Positions 41,653-50,315 of a stretch of DNA of 64,000 nt are shown here, one piece after another. Numbering within the stretch: the stretch's first letter is position 1; the number at the start of each line of letters is the position of its first letter. Origin of the DNA: Natrinema salinisoli. Its GTDB lineage: Archaea; Halobacteriota; Halobacteria; Halobacteriales; Natrialbaceae. The position numbers and the translations under genes are program-made. The stretch spans positions 3,534,001-3,598,000 of the forward strand of contig NZ_CP084469.1 in the NCBI RefSeq assembly GCF_020405205.1. The letters are read 5' to 3'. The notes beneath the pieces were generated by a model. That model saw nothing but the letters and a program-made list of their open reading frames with translations. It did not search any database and was not told where the DNA came from.

Positions 41653-41991
41653 ATGGAACGCGTTTCGCTCGAGGACCTCGAACCGTCGGAGGCCGCCGAC
41701 GGCGTCCACCTGGCGCTGATGGCGGGTACCGACTCGATGAACGTCCAGCACTTCGAAATCGAGCCCGGTGCGGTGGTCGACGAACACAGCCATCCCCACG
41801 AACAGACGGGATTCATCGTCGAGGGCGAACTGGTCTTCCTCACCGATGGGGAGGAGATCGTCTGTGGGCCCGGCGACTCCTACGCCATCCCCGGGGAGCA
41901 ACCACACGCCGCGGAAAACCGCGGCGACGAGACGGTTCGCGGGGTCGACATCTTCAGCCCGCCGCGGGAGAACCCGAGCTGGCAGGAATAG
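41653..41991 (+). CDS. Single-domain cupin protein
   Basis: A 112-residue beta-barrel protein. EHSHPHEQTGFIVEGE is cupin motif 1 with three His and a Glu for metal binding, and PGDSYAIPGEQPHAAEN is motif 2 with the fourth His. It may be a small dioxygenase, isomerase or metal-dependent binding protein. The ATG at 41653 starts 12 bases after the A/T-poor intergenic stretch. No operon partner is seen. Confidence 0.88.
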   Translation: MERVSLEDLEPSEAADGVHLALMAGTDSMNVQHFEIEPGAVVDEHSHPHEQTGFIVEGELVFLTDGEEIVCGPGDSYAIPGEQPHAAENRGDETVRGVDIFSPPRENPSWQE

Positions 41992-42137
41992 GGGCTGTAC
42001 TCGGTGGCCCGCGTTCGCGGTTTCTCTTCACGGGCGCTCGAATCACGACCAGCGGCTCGTCTCCGGGGTCGCTCGGGGCGTTCGACTGTCGGCGGCTTCT
42101 CGAGCGCTCCGTCGCTCGGAGGGTCACCCCCGAGCAG

Positions 42138-42296
42138 CTACAGCAGAAACGCGCTCACCAGTTCGAAGAAGACGAGCAAGCCGATGCCGGTGGTGACGGC
42201 CACGATCGAGATCGGAACGAGTATTCGGGACACTTTCCGGACGGTCTCTCTGGTGGATGCCGCGACGTTCACCGGGAGGGTAATTTCGTGCTCCAT
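42138..42296 (-). CDS. Single-span membrane microprotein
   Basis: Fifty-two residues, read from ATG at 42296 to TAG at 42138-42140. The N-terminus MEHEITLPVNVAAST is polar, a basic patch (RETVRKVSR) follows, and the C-terminal half (ILVPISIVAVTTGIGLLVFF) is one membrane helix ending in FELVSAFLL. Basic residues before the helix indicate a cytoplasmic N-terminus. It is too short for family recognition, but the coherent layout and the absence of another gene in 41992-42391 support it. Confidence 0.62.
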   Translation of the reverse strand: MEHEITLPVNVAASTRETVRKVSRILVPISIVAVTTGIGLLVFFELVSAFLL

Positions 42297-42391
42297 AGCA
42301 CCGACGCCCACACGTGACGACTTGAAACTCAGTCAGACGACCGAATGACGGCAAAAAGCTGGGACAAGACCGATCGACCGATCGCTGCCCG

Positions 42392-42829
42392 TCACTCCAG
42401 TCGCTTTCGCATTTCGACGTGTGGAATCCCGGCCTCCTCGAACTCCTCCCCCCGCCGTTCGTACCCCAACCGCCGATAGAAGTCGGCAGCCCGAGTCTGT
42501 GAGTGGAGTTTCAGCGTCGCGAACCCCCGCTCGTCGGCGCGGTCCTCGAGGGCAGTCATCAGTGCCCGACCGACACCCTCCTCGCGCCGGGGCTCGAGGA
42601 CGGCAACCCGTTCGACTTTGCCGACGCCGTCTTCGTACTCGCGAAGCCGAGCCGCGCCGATCGGCTCGTCGCCGTCGTACGCGACGAAGTGCGTGGCCGT
42701 TTCGTCGTGGTCGTCGTACTCGAGGTCTTCGTCGACGCCCTGTTCGTCGACGAAGACCGTTCGTCGGACCGCGAAGGCGTCCTCGCGTCGTCGCTTCGTA
42801 TCTGCAACGGAAACATCGACGTCGGTCAT
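42392..42829 (-). CDS. GNAT N-acetyltransferase
   Basis: A 145-residue acetyltransferase of the ElaA/YjcF-like GNAT branch. VRRTVFVDEQGVDEDLEYDD matches the conserved N-terminus (given as RRTVFVDEQGV), VERVAVLEPRREEGVGRALM contains the acetyl-CoA loop RREEGVGRAL, and TLKLHSQTRAADFYRRLGY closes the fold. The acceptor is unknown, probably a small amine or polyamine-like molecule. It is convergent with the microprotein, with no operon partner. Confidence 0.9.
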   Translation of the reverse strand: MTDVDVSVADTKRRREDAFAVRRTVFVDEQGVDEDLEYDDHDETATHFVAYDGDEPIGAARLREYEDGVGKVERVAVLEPRREEGVGRALMTALEDRADERGFATLKLHSQTRAADFYRRLGYERRGEEFEEAGIPHVEMRKRLE

Positions 42830-42886
42830 CGTGAACTGGTAGACAATCCGGTGGTGAGAGTGTTACTCTTCGGGAAGAGTGACCCG

Positions 42887-43999
42887 TTACCGGTCGGCGT
42901 CAGTTTCAGCGCCCTCGAGTTTCGCCGTCACGAGGACGCTGTCGGGCTGCGTTTCGTCGGCATCTCGTTGGACAGTGAGAGTGTCGGTGGTCGTCGCGCC
43001 GGGGTCGATCGTGGCGGTGGTTTCGTCGAGGTGGTCGTTCGCCGCGCCGTGGAGATCGATTTCTGTCCGACCGGCGACGTCACCGTGGTTACCAACAGTG
43101 GCGGTGACGAGGACGTCGTTTCGGGAGGTCGTCCCGGTTTCGACGCGCCGGATCGATAGCTCGGGACCGTTCTCGACCGTGATCGACGTCGAGTCGACCG
43201 TGTTACCCCAGAACGTGTCGATTGAGACCGCGAACCGACCGCGATGGAGTGACCGTTCGGGATGGGGAACGCTGACTCTCGTCCAGTTGCGTTCGGCGTC
43301 CGCTAGTCGTTCCGTCACGGCCGTCCCGTCGGGAGCGACAACGGTGATGTGAAGATCTTCCGAAGCAGTCTCCCGGTCCACCCGAAACGTCGCTTCCCAG
43401 CCGCTGTAGTCGAGATCGATGCCGTCGATGGACGCCGGCGGTGGCGTCGCGTACTGAACACCGGCCCCGACACCGATTCCGAACAGTGCCGTTGTGCCGG
43501 CCGCAGCCGTTACCTTCCGACGAACCGGGAGGCGGGTGTGCCGGATCGAGAGCTGCTCCGTCAGCAACGACAGGCCGACGGCCAACGCGCCGGCAGCGAT
43601 GATCGCGACTGAATACGACGGGACGTCGAAGAAGACGAAGCTGTCAAGCCACTCTACTTCGAGGACGGCGGTCACCAAGGCAACCCCTATCGTCGCGGGT
43701 ACCGGTGCCATAATCGCCGTCCCGAAAACGGTGACTCGATCGAGGTCGAGGCCGTCCACGATCAGCCACAGTCCGAGTGTGAGGCCGAGCCCGACGAGTA
43801 CGTTGTACTCCCCAGTATCCATGTATAGCCTGATGTGACCCTCGTATCGCGCAGCGACGAGCAGGGGGACTACCACCGCGACGACGACGAGTGCGATAGC
43901 CGGAACGAGGTCGTCACCCGGCTCACGACCGGCGCGCAGCCGGGCCACCGGATCGACCGTGTGTTTCGGATCGTCTGGACGTTCTGATCCGGACGTCAT
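42887..43999 (-). CDS. Membrane protein with C-terminal CARDB-like domain
   Basis: A 370-residue protein with about five to six helices in the first 180 residues (VPAIALVVVAVVVPLLVAA, LVGLGLTLGLWLIVDG and others). The rest is an extracytoplasmic strand-rich region with two modules, about 190-285 and 285-365; the second (ISTRDEVLVTATVGNHGD-like region VLVTATVGNHGDVAG, then ETTATIDPGATTTDTL) resembles a CARDB domain. It may bind carbohydrate or surface proteins. The ATG at 43999 is preferred to 44023 because the CTTAT at 44022-44026 is about 27 bases upstream. No function is known. Confidence 0.7.
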   Translation of the reverse strand: MTSGSERPDDPKHTVDPVARLRAGREPGDDLVPAIALVVVAVVVPLLVAARYEGHIRLYMDTGEYNVLVGLGLTLGLWLIVDGLDLDRVTVFGTAIMAPVPATIGVALVTAVLEVEWLDSFVFFDVPSYSVAIIAAGALAVGLSLLTEQLSIRHTRLPVRRKVTAAAGTTALFGIGVGAGVQYATPPPASIDGIDLDYSGWEATFRVDRETASEDLHITVVAPDGTAVTERLADAERNWTRVSVPHPERSLHRGRFAVSIDTFWGNTVDSTSITVENGPELSIRRVETGTTSRNDVLVTATVGNHGDVAGRTEIDLHGAANDHLDETTATIDPGATTTDTLTVQRDADETQPDSVLVTAKLEGAETDADR

Positions 44000-44121
44000 G
44001 TCTTTCAGTCGATTCGGCACCATAAGGATCTAACTATGATGGGAACAGGTGGCCGAGATCACGATCGATCCGGTGATCGAAGAAAACTGCAAGAATCGAT
44101 AGTCAGCTGCCAGCGGAGCCC

Positions 44122-45384
<1,263 letters not shown>

Positions 45385-45996
45385 CTCGTCTGTACGGTTC
45401 TTCGACGGGGGTAAAAGGTCTACCATTTCCGTCTCGGGGCGGCAAAAGTTGAACGATACCCAGTCGACACGAACGGTGCGTACGTGGCCAAAACGCGCGT
45501 TCGAACGCCCGATACGGCAAGAATAGCACCTCGTAGCCTATATAAAAATCTGTTAAATAAAGGGTGTGGTTGCCGCAAGATCAGCATTTTCGACTGGACG
45601 CCGGTCGATCCGATAGCGCCCGGATAGAACGCGGGGTGCAGAAAAAACGACGGCGTGACCGTCACCCTCGAGACGACGGTCCACCCGCCGGGACCGGCAG
45701 TCGCGTTCGCCGTCTCGCCGGTGGCGATCACGGTGGTCGAGCCGATGTCCGCGTGCCCGTGACGTCCGGCTCTGATCGGTGGCGTCTCTCACGCCAGTCG
45801 TACTCGAGACGCACGAACGGGATAATCCGTTGGGACCGTTTCACCGATCGGGGCGTCGTTGTCCATCGTTTCTTCTACGAACGGTCAGCTCAGGTGGTTG
45901 TTCGCTCGCCCCGATCGCAGTCGATATCGATTCTCTCGAAGAGTTCGACGATTGTCGTGGAGTGGTTTTATTATCGACGTATGCATTGGCCGATTC
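45385..45996. other. Long intergenic region with an orphan strong TATA box
   Basis: About 610 bases without a supportable protein gene. Forward frames from 45564 and reverse frames from 45731 stay open but give Arg-rich, non-acidic products and are taken as chance. A strong A/T element TATATAAAAATC stands at 45549-45560's left flank (about 45540-45552) and can be read as a TATA box on either strand. It is about 150 bases from the icd start, too far for a leaderless promoter. An uncharacterised RNA could start here. Confidence 0.4.
45966..45973 (+). promoter_or_regulatory. TATA box for the zinc-ribbon microprotein
   Basis: TTTTATTA centred 27 bases before the ATG at 45997, which is the ideal leaderless distance. 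Confidence 0.65.
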
Positions 45997-46122
45997 ATGC
46001 TTCGACCACCACAGTACGGTCCACGGCAGTGTCCGCAGTGTGCCGTAACGGTATCGAACATTCAGGGTGTCGCGACCTGTTCCGAGTGCAACTGGGTCGA
46101 GAGCAGCTATCGTAGTCGTTGA
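45997..46122 (+). CDS. 41-residue zinc-ribbon microprotein
   Basis: A very short protein with two CxxC pairs, CPQC and CSEC, 14 residues apart, forming a zinc ribbon that fills the whole protein. The N-terminus MLRPPQYGPR is typical of a conserved haloarchaeal microprotein group. A well-placed TATA box supports the start. The last codons overlap the left arm of a 13-base inverted repeat (46112-46124 with 46166-46178). The function is unknown. Confidence 0.8.
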   Translation: MLRPPQYGPRQCPQCAVTVSNIQGVATCSECNWVESSYRSR

Positions 46123-46178
46123 AACGATTTACGCACCGCTCGCACTCGAGCGGGAGTGCAATGACTTTCAACGACTAC
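46112..46178. repeat. 13-base perfect inverted repeat with 41-base spacer
   Basis: GTAGTCGTTGAAA at 46112-46124 is the reverse complement of TTTCAACGACTAC at 46166-46178. The left arm covers the end of the zinc-ribbon gene and the right arm the start of the next small ORF. It could fold in RNA or bind a dimeric regulator. There is no T-run after it. Confidence 0.65.
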
Positions 46179-46271
46179 TATAACGGAACCGTCGATCGCG
46201 TGACCGGTACCGGCTTCCTCGAGGGAGAGACGGAACCTCTTTTTATCGACCTGTCCAACCCCGGGGCATGA
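46161..46271 (+). CDS. Possible 36-residue protein coupled to methionine aminopeptidase
   Basis: An ATG at 46161 opens 36 codons that end as ATGA over the start of map. The product, beginning MTFNDYYNGTVDRV, contains GTGFLEGETEPLFIDL; the NGTVDRV start resembles small OB-fold proteins that begin with a GTVD strand, so it may be a shortened member. A TATA-like GATTTACG lies about 30 bases upstream. Overlap and composition favour coding, but map also has its own TATA box at 46239-46247. No function is offered. Confidence 0.45.
   Translation: MTFNDYYNGTVDRVTGTGFLEGETEPLFIDLSNPGA
46239..46247 (+). promoter_or_regulatory. TATA-like box for methionine aminopeptidase
   Basis: A CTTTTTATC element centred about 27 bases before the ATG at 46268. 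It would allow a leaderless map transcript independent of the upstream small ORF. Confidence 0.5.
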
Positions 46272-47167
46272 CCGAACCCGAGGTGGACCTCGAGTCCGAG
46301 CAGTACGAGAAACACCGCGAAGCGGGGGCGATCCTCGCGCAGGTACGCGAAGAAACGGCCGAACGCGTCGAGGTCGGTGCGAGCCACCTCGAGGTCGCAG
46401 AGTGGGCCGAGGAGCGCATCCGGGAACTCGGCGGTCAACCCGCGTTCCCCGTCAACATCTCCATCGACGAGGAGGCGGCTCACGCGACGCCGTCGATCGG
46501 TGACGAGACGACCTTCGGCGAGGAGATGGTCAATCTCGACATCGGCGTCCACGTCGACGGTTGGCTGGCCGACACCGCGATCACCGTCGACCTCTCCGGG
46601 AATCCCGAACTGGCGGAGGCGTCCGAGCAGGCCCTCGAGGCGGCAATCGATATCATCGAGCCCGGCATCGGAACCGGCGAGATCGGTGCGACGATCGAGG
46701 AGGTGATCGACGGCTACGGCTACAACCCCGTCGTCAACCTCACTGGACACGGGCTGGGCCACTGGGAGCAACACACCGCGCCGAACATCCCGAATCGCGC
46801 CGTCTCACAGGGGACGACCCTCGAGGTCGGCGACGTGGTCGCGATCGAGCCGTTCGCGACGGACGGCGGCGGGAAGGTCTCCGAAGGCGCGAGCGAGGAA
46901 ATCTTCTCCCTCGAGCGGGAGGGGACCGTCCGGAACCGGCAGGCCCGCGAGGCCCTCGAACAGATTACCGAGGAGTTCCGCACGCTTCCCTTCGCGACGC
47001 GGTGGCTCGAGACGGACCGGGCCGAGATGGCGCTGCGCCGGCTCAAGCGAAACGACATCGTCCACGGGTATCCGGTGCTCAAGGAAGACGACGGCAAGCT
47101 CGTCAGTCAGAAAGAGCACACGATCATCATCACCGAAGACGGCTGTGAAGTGACGACCGCGGACTAG
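46268..47167 (+). CDS. map: Methionine aminopeptidase, type II
   Basis: A 299-residue metalloprotease that removes the initiator methionine from new proteins. The pita-bread fold ligands are visible: Asp in VNLDIGVHVDGWLADTAI (two Asp), His in LTGHGLGHWEQH, Glu in AIEPFATDG and Glu in SQKEHTIII near the end. The insert of about 60 residues before the last helix (about 200-260) marks the archaeal/eukaryotic type II. It is a housekeeping enzyme. The four-base overlap with a small ORF is noted separately. Confidence 0.96.
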   Translation: MTEPEVDLESEQYEKHREAGAILAQVREETAERVEVGASHLEVAEWAEERIRELGGQPAFPVNISIDEEAAHATPSIGDETTFGEEMVNLDIGVHVDGWLADTAITVDLSGNPELAEASEQALEAAIDIIEPGIGTGEIGATIEEVIDGYGYNPVVNLTGHGLGHWEQHTAPNIPNRAVSQGTTLEVGDVVAIEPFATDGGGKVSEGASEEIFSLEREGTVRNRQAREALEQITEEFRTLPFATRWLETDRAEMALRRLKRNDIVHGYPVLKEDDGKLVSQKEHTIIITEDGCEVTTAD

Positions 47168-47289
47168 TCACGTCACACCGCTATCGGGCATCCCAATCGG
47201 TAATACGTGCGTCGCGGAGAAACGCAGAAGGACGGGAGACCGGGCAACGAGGGCGGTTCGGTGGAGGGTGTTTCGAACTCGCGGCGCGA

Positions 47290-47490
47290 TCAGGCGTTGT
47301 TCATCCGCTGACTCGAGCGGTTTCCACACCGCTGGCACTCGCTCACGCGGTACGGTTCGCGGGAGAACTGTGAGTTCTCCTCTTTGAGGCTCTCGGTTCT
47401 AATTTGGACGGAGACTTCGTGGAGCGTTTCCAGGTCGCAGTCCTCGCAGTGCTCGGTCATCCCGTTGACAGAGTCGTCAGTCGTTGCCAT
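47290..47490 (-). CDS. Zinc-binding microprotein, DUF7835-like
   Basis: A 66-residue protein with two Cys pairs, CEDC at about 15-18 and CQRCG at about 53-56, and a polar segment between them (LHEVSVQIRTES). The pattern matches a haloarchaeal family of small zinc-finger proteins listed as DUF7835. The function is unknown. The stop lies before a run of unrelated sequence; map is convergent. Confidence 0.8.
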   Translation of the reverse strand: MATTDDSVNGMTEHCEDCDLETLHEVSVQIRTESLKEENSQFSREPYRVSECQRCGNRSSQRMNNA

Positions 47491-47742
47491 TACTGAATTA
47501 CTTGAAGTAGCCCTATCTTAAACCCACGCTTCATTTTGAACGCTGAGTCGTAAAATCGAAAGAGGGCGGCGACTTCTCCGTGAAACTCCCTGAAAACGTT
47601 CTATATCGTTTAGATCCGGTTTTCGTGACTTTATATCGGAATTATGCGTTACAGTGCCATGGTTTTATTGGAATCTTACCACGAGTATCGGCCCCGCGCG
47701 ACGGACTGAAACGCTTTAGGTCGCCCTCGAGTGCCATCGACT

Positions 47743-48282
47743 ATGGACCAGGTGTTCGCACCGTGGCGAATCGAGTGGATCAGACGCGAGGAGAAGAACC
47801 CCGACATCGAGGAGTGTGTCTTCTGTGAACTGCCCGAGCAGGAGACCGATCGAGAGAACCTGCTCGTCGCCCGAAGCGAGCACGCGTTCGTCATGCTGAA
47901 CAACTACCCGTACAACCCGGGACACCTGATGGTCATCCCGCGAACCCACACCGGCGAATACGGGGCTCTCGCGGACGATGTCCTCCTCGATCACGCCCGC
48001 TTGAAACAGCGAACGTTCGATGCCCTCGAGGTCGCCCTCGAGCCGGACGGGTTCAACGCCGGCTTGAACCTCGGTGACGGGGCGGGTGGCTCGATCGACG
48101 ACCACCTGCACACCCACGTCGTTCCGCGGTGGCAAGGCGACACCAACTTCATGCCCGTTCTCAGCGATACGACGGTAATCGTTGAGGCACTCGAGGCAAC
48201 GTACGACCACGTCCACGACGCCTTCGCCGCTCAGGACGGTGCGGTCGTTCCCGACGAAGACAGTGCCGTCGTGTTCGAATAG
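47743..48282 (+). CDS. HIT-family nucleotide hydrolase/transferase
   Basis: A 179-residue HIT-superfamily protein of the galactose-1-P uridylyltransferase/FHIT-like branch. HLHTHVVPRW contains the His triad; its central His is the nucleotidylated residue. CVFCELP near the start, with the later N-terminal His, forms a probable zinc site as in archaeal HIT proteins. It likely hydrolyses AMP-linked or diadenosine compounds. The start is the ATG at 47743; a CTTTAG element about 30 bases upstream may be the TATA box. Monocistronic. Confidence 0.9.
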   Translation: MDQVFAPWRIEWIRREEKNPDIEECVFCELPEQETDRENLLVARSEHAFVMLNNYPYNPGHLMVIPRTHTGEYGALADDVLLDHARLKQRTFDALEVALEPDGFNAGLNLGDGAGGSIDDHLHTHVVPRWQGDTNFMPVLSDTTVIVEALEATYDHVHDAFAAQDGAVVPDEDSAVVFE

Positions 48283-48497
48283 CGGTCCGCACTGGGGCGG
48301 CTGTCGCAACACCTCCCCTGCGTACGGCCGTCTCGAACTCGACGTCTCGTAGTGGAGCTGGCGATATCGGCACTCGTCACACAGGCAACCGACTCGAGCG
48401 CCGATAGACGGTCGGAGCGGCCCGTTATTCGTACAGCTAGCAACCCGGACCGGACGACGGGACACTTTTGGTGACTGTTATCGTGATGGACGGTAGC

Positions 48498-48902
48498 ATG
48501 GACTACAAAGTGGTCCAGACGGACGACGTACCGCTCACCGATCTCTCCGACGTCGACGAGGTGCCGCCGGATCTGCGCATCCGCGCGCTCGACGAGTTCT
48601 TGGAGACCGACGCGCTCAACCTCAAACTCTGGTACTTCGAGCCCGGCGAGGAGATCCAGTACCACGCACACGCCGAACAGGAGGAGCTCTACTACGTCCT
48701 CGAGGGAGAGTTCTCGGTGAAACTCGGGCGGTCGGGCGAGGAAGAGTACATCGACGCCGGACCGGGGACGTTCTGGATCGCCAAACCGGAGATCGGGCAC
48801 GGCCACCGGAACGTCGGCGACGAGGAGGGCGTGGTCCTCGCGATCGGCGCACCCGCGGTCGACGATCCGGGGCTCGATCCGCACCAACTCGACGACGAGT
48901 AA
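48498..48902 (+). CDS. Cupin protein
   Basis: A 134-residue single-cupin protein. YHAHAEQEELYYVLEGE is motif 1 (two His and Glu) and GPGTFWIAKPEIGHGHRNVG is motif 2 with the fourth ligand; the surrounding strands are regular. Substrate and metal are unknown. The ATG at 48498 (MDYKVVQTDD) begins the conserved region; in-frame starts at 48468 and 48486 give short extra tails. Confidence 0.88.
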   Translation: MDYKVVQTDDVPLTDLSDVDEVPPDLRIRALDEFLETDALNLKLWYFEPGEEIQYHAHAEQEELYYVLEGEFSVKLGRSGEEEYIDAGPGTFWIAKPEIGHGHRNVGDEEGVVLAIGAPAVDDPGLDPHQLDDE

Positions 48903-48921
48903 CCGCAGAACGGCCCCCGGA

Positions 48922-49158
48922 TCAGGCGTGGGTCGAATCGAGGTAGTCGAGGATCCGCTCGGACTCGGCCATCGTCACGCCGCGGTCCTCGTCGATGATG
49001 ACCGGGACCTGCCGTTGACCGGAAACTTTCTTGACTTCGTCGCGTTTCGAGTGGAGCCCCTCGACCCAGACGCTCTCGTAGTCGACGTCGAGTTCCTCGA
49101 GTCGATCCACGACGTGCTCACAGTACGGACAGCCTTCCAGGCGGTAGAGCGTTACCAT
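48922..49158 (-). CDS. Glutaredoxin-like protein
   Basis: A 78-residue thioredoxin-fold protein with the redox motif CPYC at 10-13 (LEGCPYCEHVVDRL) and the cis-Pro segment QRQVPVIIDEDRG. It resembles GST N-terminal and NrdH-type glutaredoxins. Haloarchaea lack glutathione and use gamma-glutamylcysteine, so that thiol or thioredoxin reductase may be the partner. It is divergent from a peroxiredoxin-like gene 115 bases away, suggesting a shared redox theme. Confidence 0.9.
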   Translation of the reverse strand: MVTLYRLEGCPYCEHVVDRLEELDVDYESVWVEGLHSKRDEVKKVSGQRQVPVIIDEDRGVTMAESERILDYLDSTHA

Positions 49159-49272
49159 AGCACGTGGTACGGAGCGCTCCGTCAAAAGGATACGTGTCGA
49201 TCCGCGGTGCCGTGTGGACGTACGATCGGCCGCGGAACGGAGCTTTTTGTAGTCACGCGACAGTCCTCGCGT

Positions 49273-49752
49273 ATGCCACCGACTGCAGGTGAGACCGTTG
49301 CCGACTTCGAAGCGCTCCTCTGTGACGGCGAGACGTTCCGGTCGACGCCCCTCTCCGAGGCACTCGGCGCTCGCGGCGGCGTGGTCGTCTGTACCGGGTT
49401 CGCGTTCAGCGCGATCGCACAGAACTGGTGGAAACAGTTCGTCCGCGCCGGCTGGGACGAGTTCGAGGACGTTCCGGTGCTCGGCGTGAGCCGCGACGGT
49501 CCCTACGCACAAAACGAATTCCTCAACTGGCTCGACCACCCGGAGTTCCGGTTCTTCGCGGACGTCGACGGCGAGGTCAGCGAGTCCCTCGACCTGCTCG
49601 CCGAGCGGTCGCACATGGCGAACGTCTCGACCCCCTGGCGGTCCGCGTTCGTCCTCGATGCCGACCGCGAGGTACAGTACGCCTTCGTCGCGGACGACTG
49701 GATCTCGCCGCTTCCTCGCGAGGAAATCGAAGCCGCCGTCGCGGACCTGTAG
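49273..49752 (+). CDS. Peroxiredoxin-like protein lacking the peroxidatic Cys
   Basis: A 159-residue thioredoxin-fold protein of the AhpC/Redoxin type: ETVADFEALLCDGETF, then VVCTGFAFSAIAQNWWKQF, VLGVSRDGPYAQNEFLNW, and FVLDADREVQYAF. In active peroxiredoxins the AFSPVCT position holds the peroxidatic Cys; here it reads FAFSAIAQ, with Ala in its place. A Cys lies six residues before it (VVCTG), which is not the standard position. It may therefore be a non-peroxidatic relative with another job, or use the shifted Cys. It faces the glutaredoxin gene. Confidence 0.82.
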   Translation: MPPTAGETVADFEALLCDGETFRSTPLSEALGARGGVVVCTGFAFSAIAQNWWKQFVRAGWDEFEDVPVLGVSRDGPYAQNEFLNWLDHPEFRFFADVDGEVSESLDLLAERSHMANVSTPWRSAFVLDADREVQYAFVADDWISPLPREEIEAAVADL

Positions 49753-49863
49753 CCCGACGTAACAGCTGTCTCCGGATACCGTTTGCTCGAATTCCTCGTC
49801 ACCGAAAACCGCTGCGAGACTCACTGAAGACGGGTTCAAAACGGGTCGACGAGCTGCGGGCCG

Positions 49864-50229
49864 TCAGGGCTCGCAATACAGGACGTTTCCGTTGCACGCA
49901 CACTCGATCCGGAGCGGATCGTCGTAGGTCACCGACACGTGATCCATGGCCTGCACGTAGTGTGCGGGGGTCCCGGTCCGCGAGCGTTCGTTGAGCCGTG
50001 AGATGAGGCCGGCCTCCCGCAGGTGCTCGACCTTCCTGTACGCCGTCGACTGCGGGAGGTCGAGCTCGTCGGAGACGTCACGCACCGTCGCCGGCTCCTC
50101 GACGAGCAGATACACCGCTCGAGCGTCGTCGTCGCTGAGCAGCTCCATGATCCGATGAGGGTCACACCCGATCTCTCCGTCCTGTTCGATCCGCGGACAG
50201 CGGGTCGGCCGATCGGCTGTATTGCTCAT
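49864..50229 (-). CDS. Winged-helix transcription regulator with Cys residues
   Basis: A 121-residue DNA-binding protein. IMELLSDDDARAVYLLVEEPATVRDVSDELDLPQSTAYRKVEHL (shown as parts) forms an ArsR/TrmB-like winged helix at about 25-85, with STAYRKVEHLREAG as recognition helix. Cys residues near the start (TRCPRIEQDGEIGC) and at the end (ECACNGNVLYC) could bind a metal or act as a redox switch. Target genes are unknown; it may control the redox proteins just downstream, which is a guess. Confidence 0.86.
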   Translation of the reverse strand: MSNTADRPTRCPRIEQDGEIGCDPHRIMELLSDDDARAVYLLVEEPATVRDVSDELDLPQSTAYRKVEHLREAGLISRLNERSRTGTPAHYVQAMDHVSVTYDDPLRIECACNGNVLYCEP

Positions 50230-50315
50230 ATGTACCGGTTCGATGGACTCTTACTTCGCTTTCTCACCTCATTCCCGAGAACTGAGGATCGACGCTCACG
50301 GCTATAGTCCCGACC

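Noticed and set aside
45564-46115. 183-codon forward ORF after the strong TATA box
   Set aside because: Arg-rich, non-acidic product without pattern, and it overlaps the supported zinc-ribbon gene in another frame.
47491-47742. Small ORF from 47580 before the HIT gene
   Set aside because: Composition is not haloarchaeal and it runs through the HIT start in another frame; only the promoter of the HIT gene is likely here.
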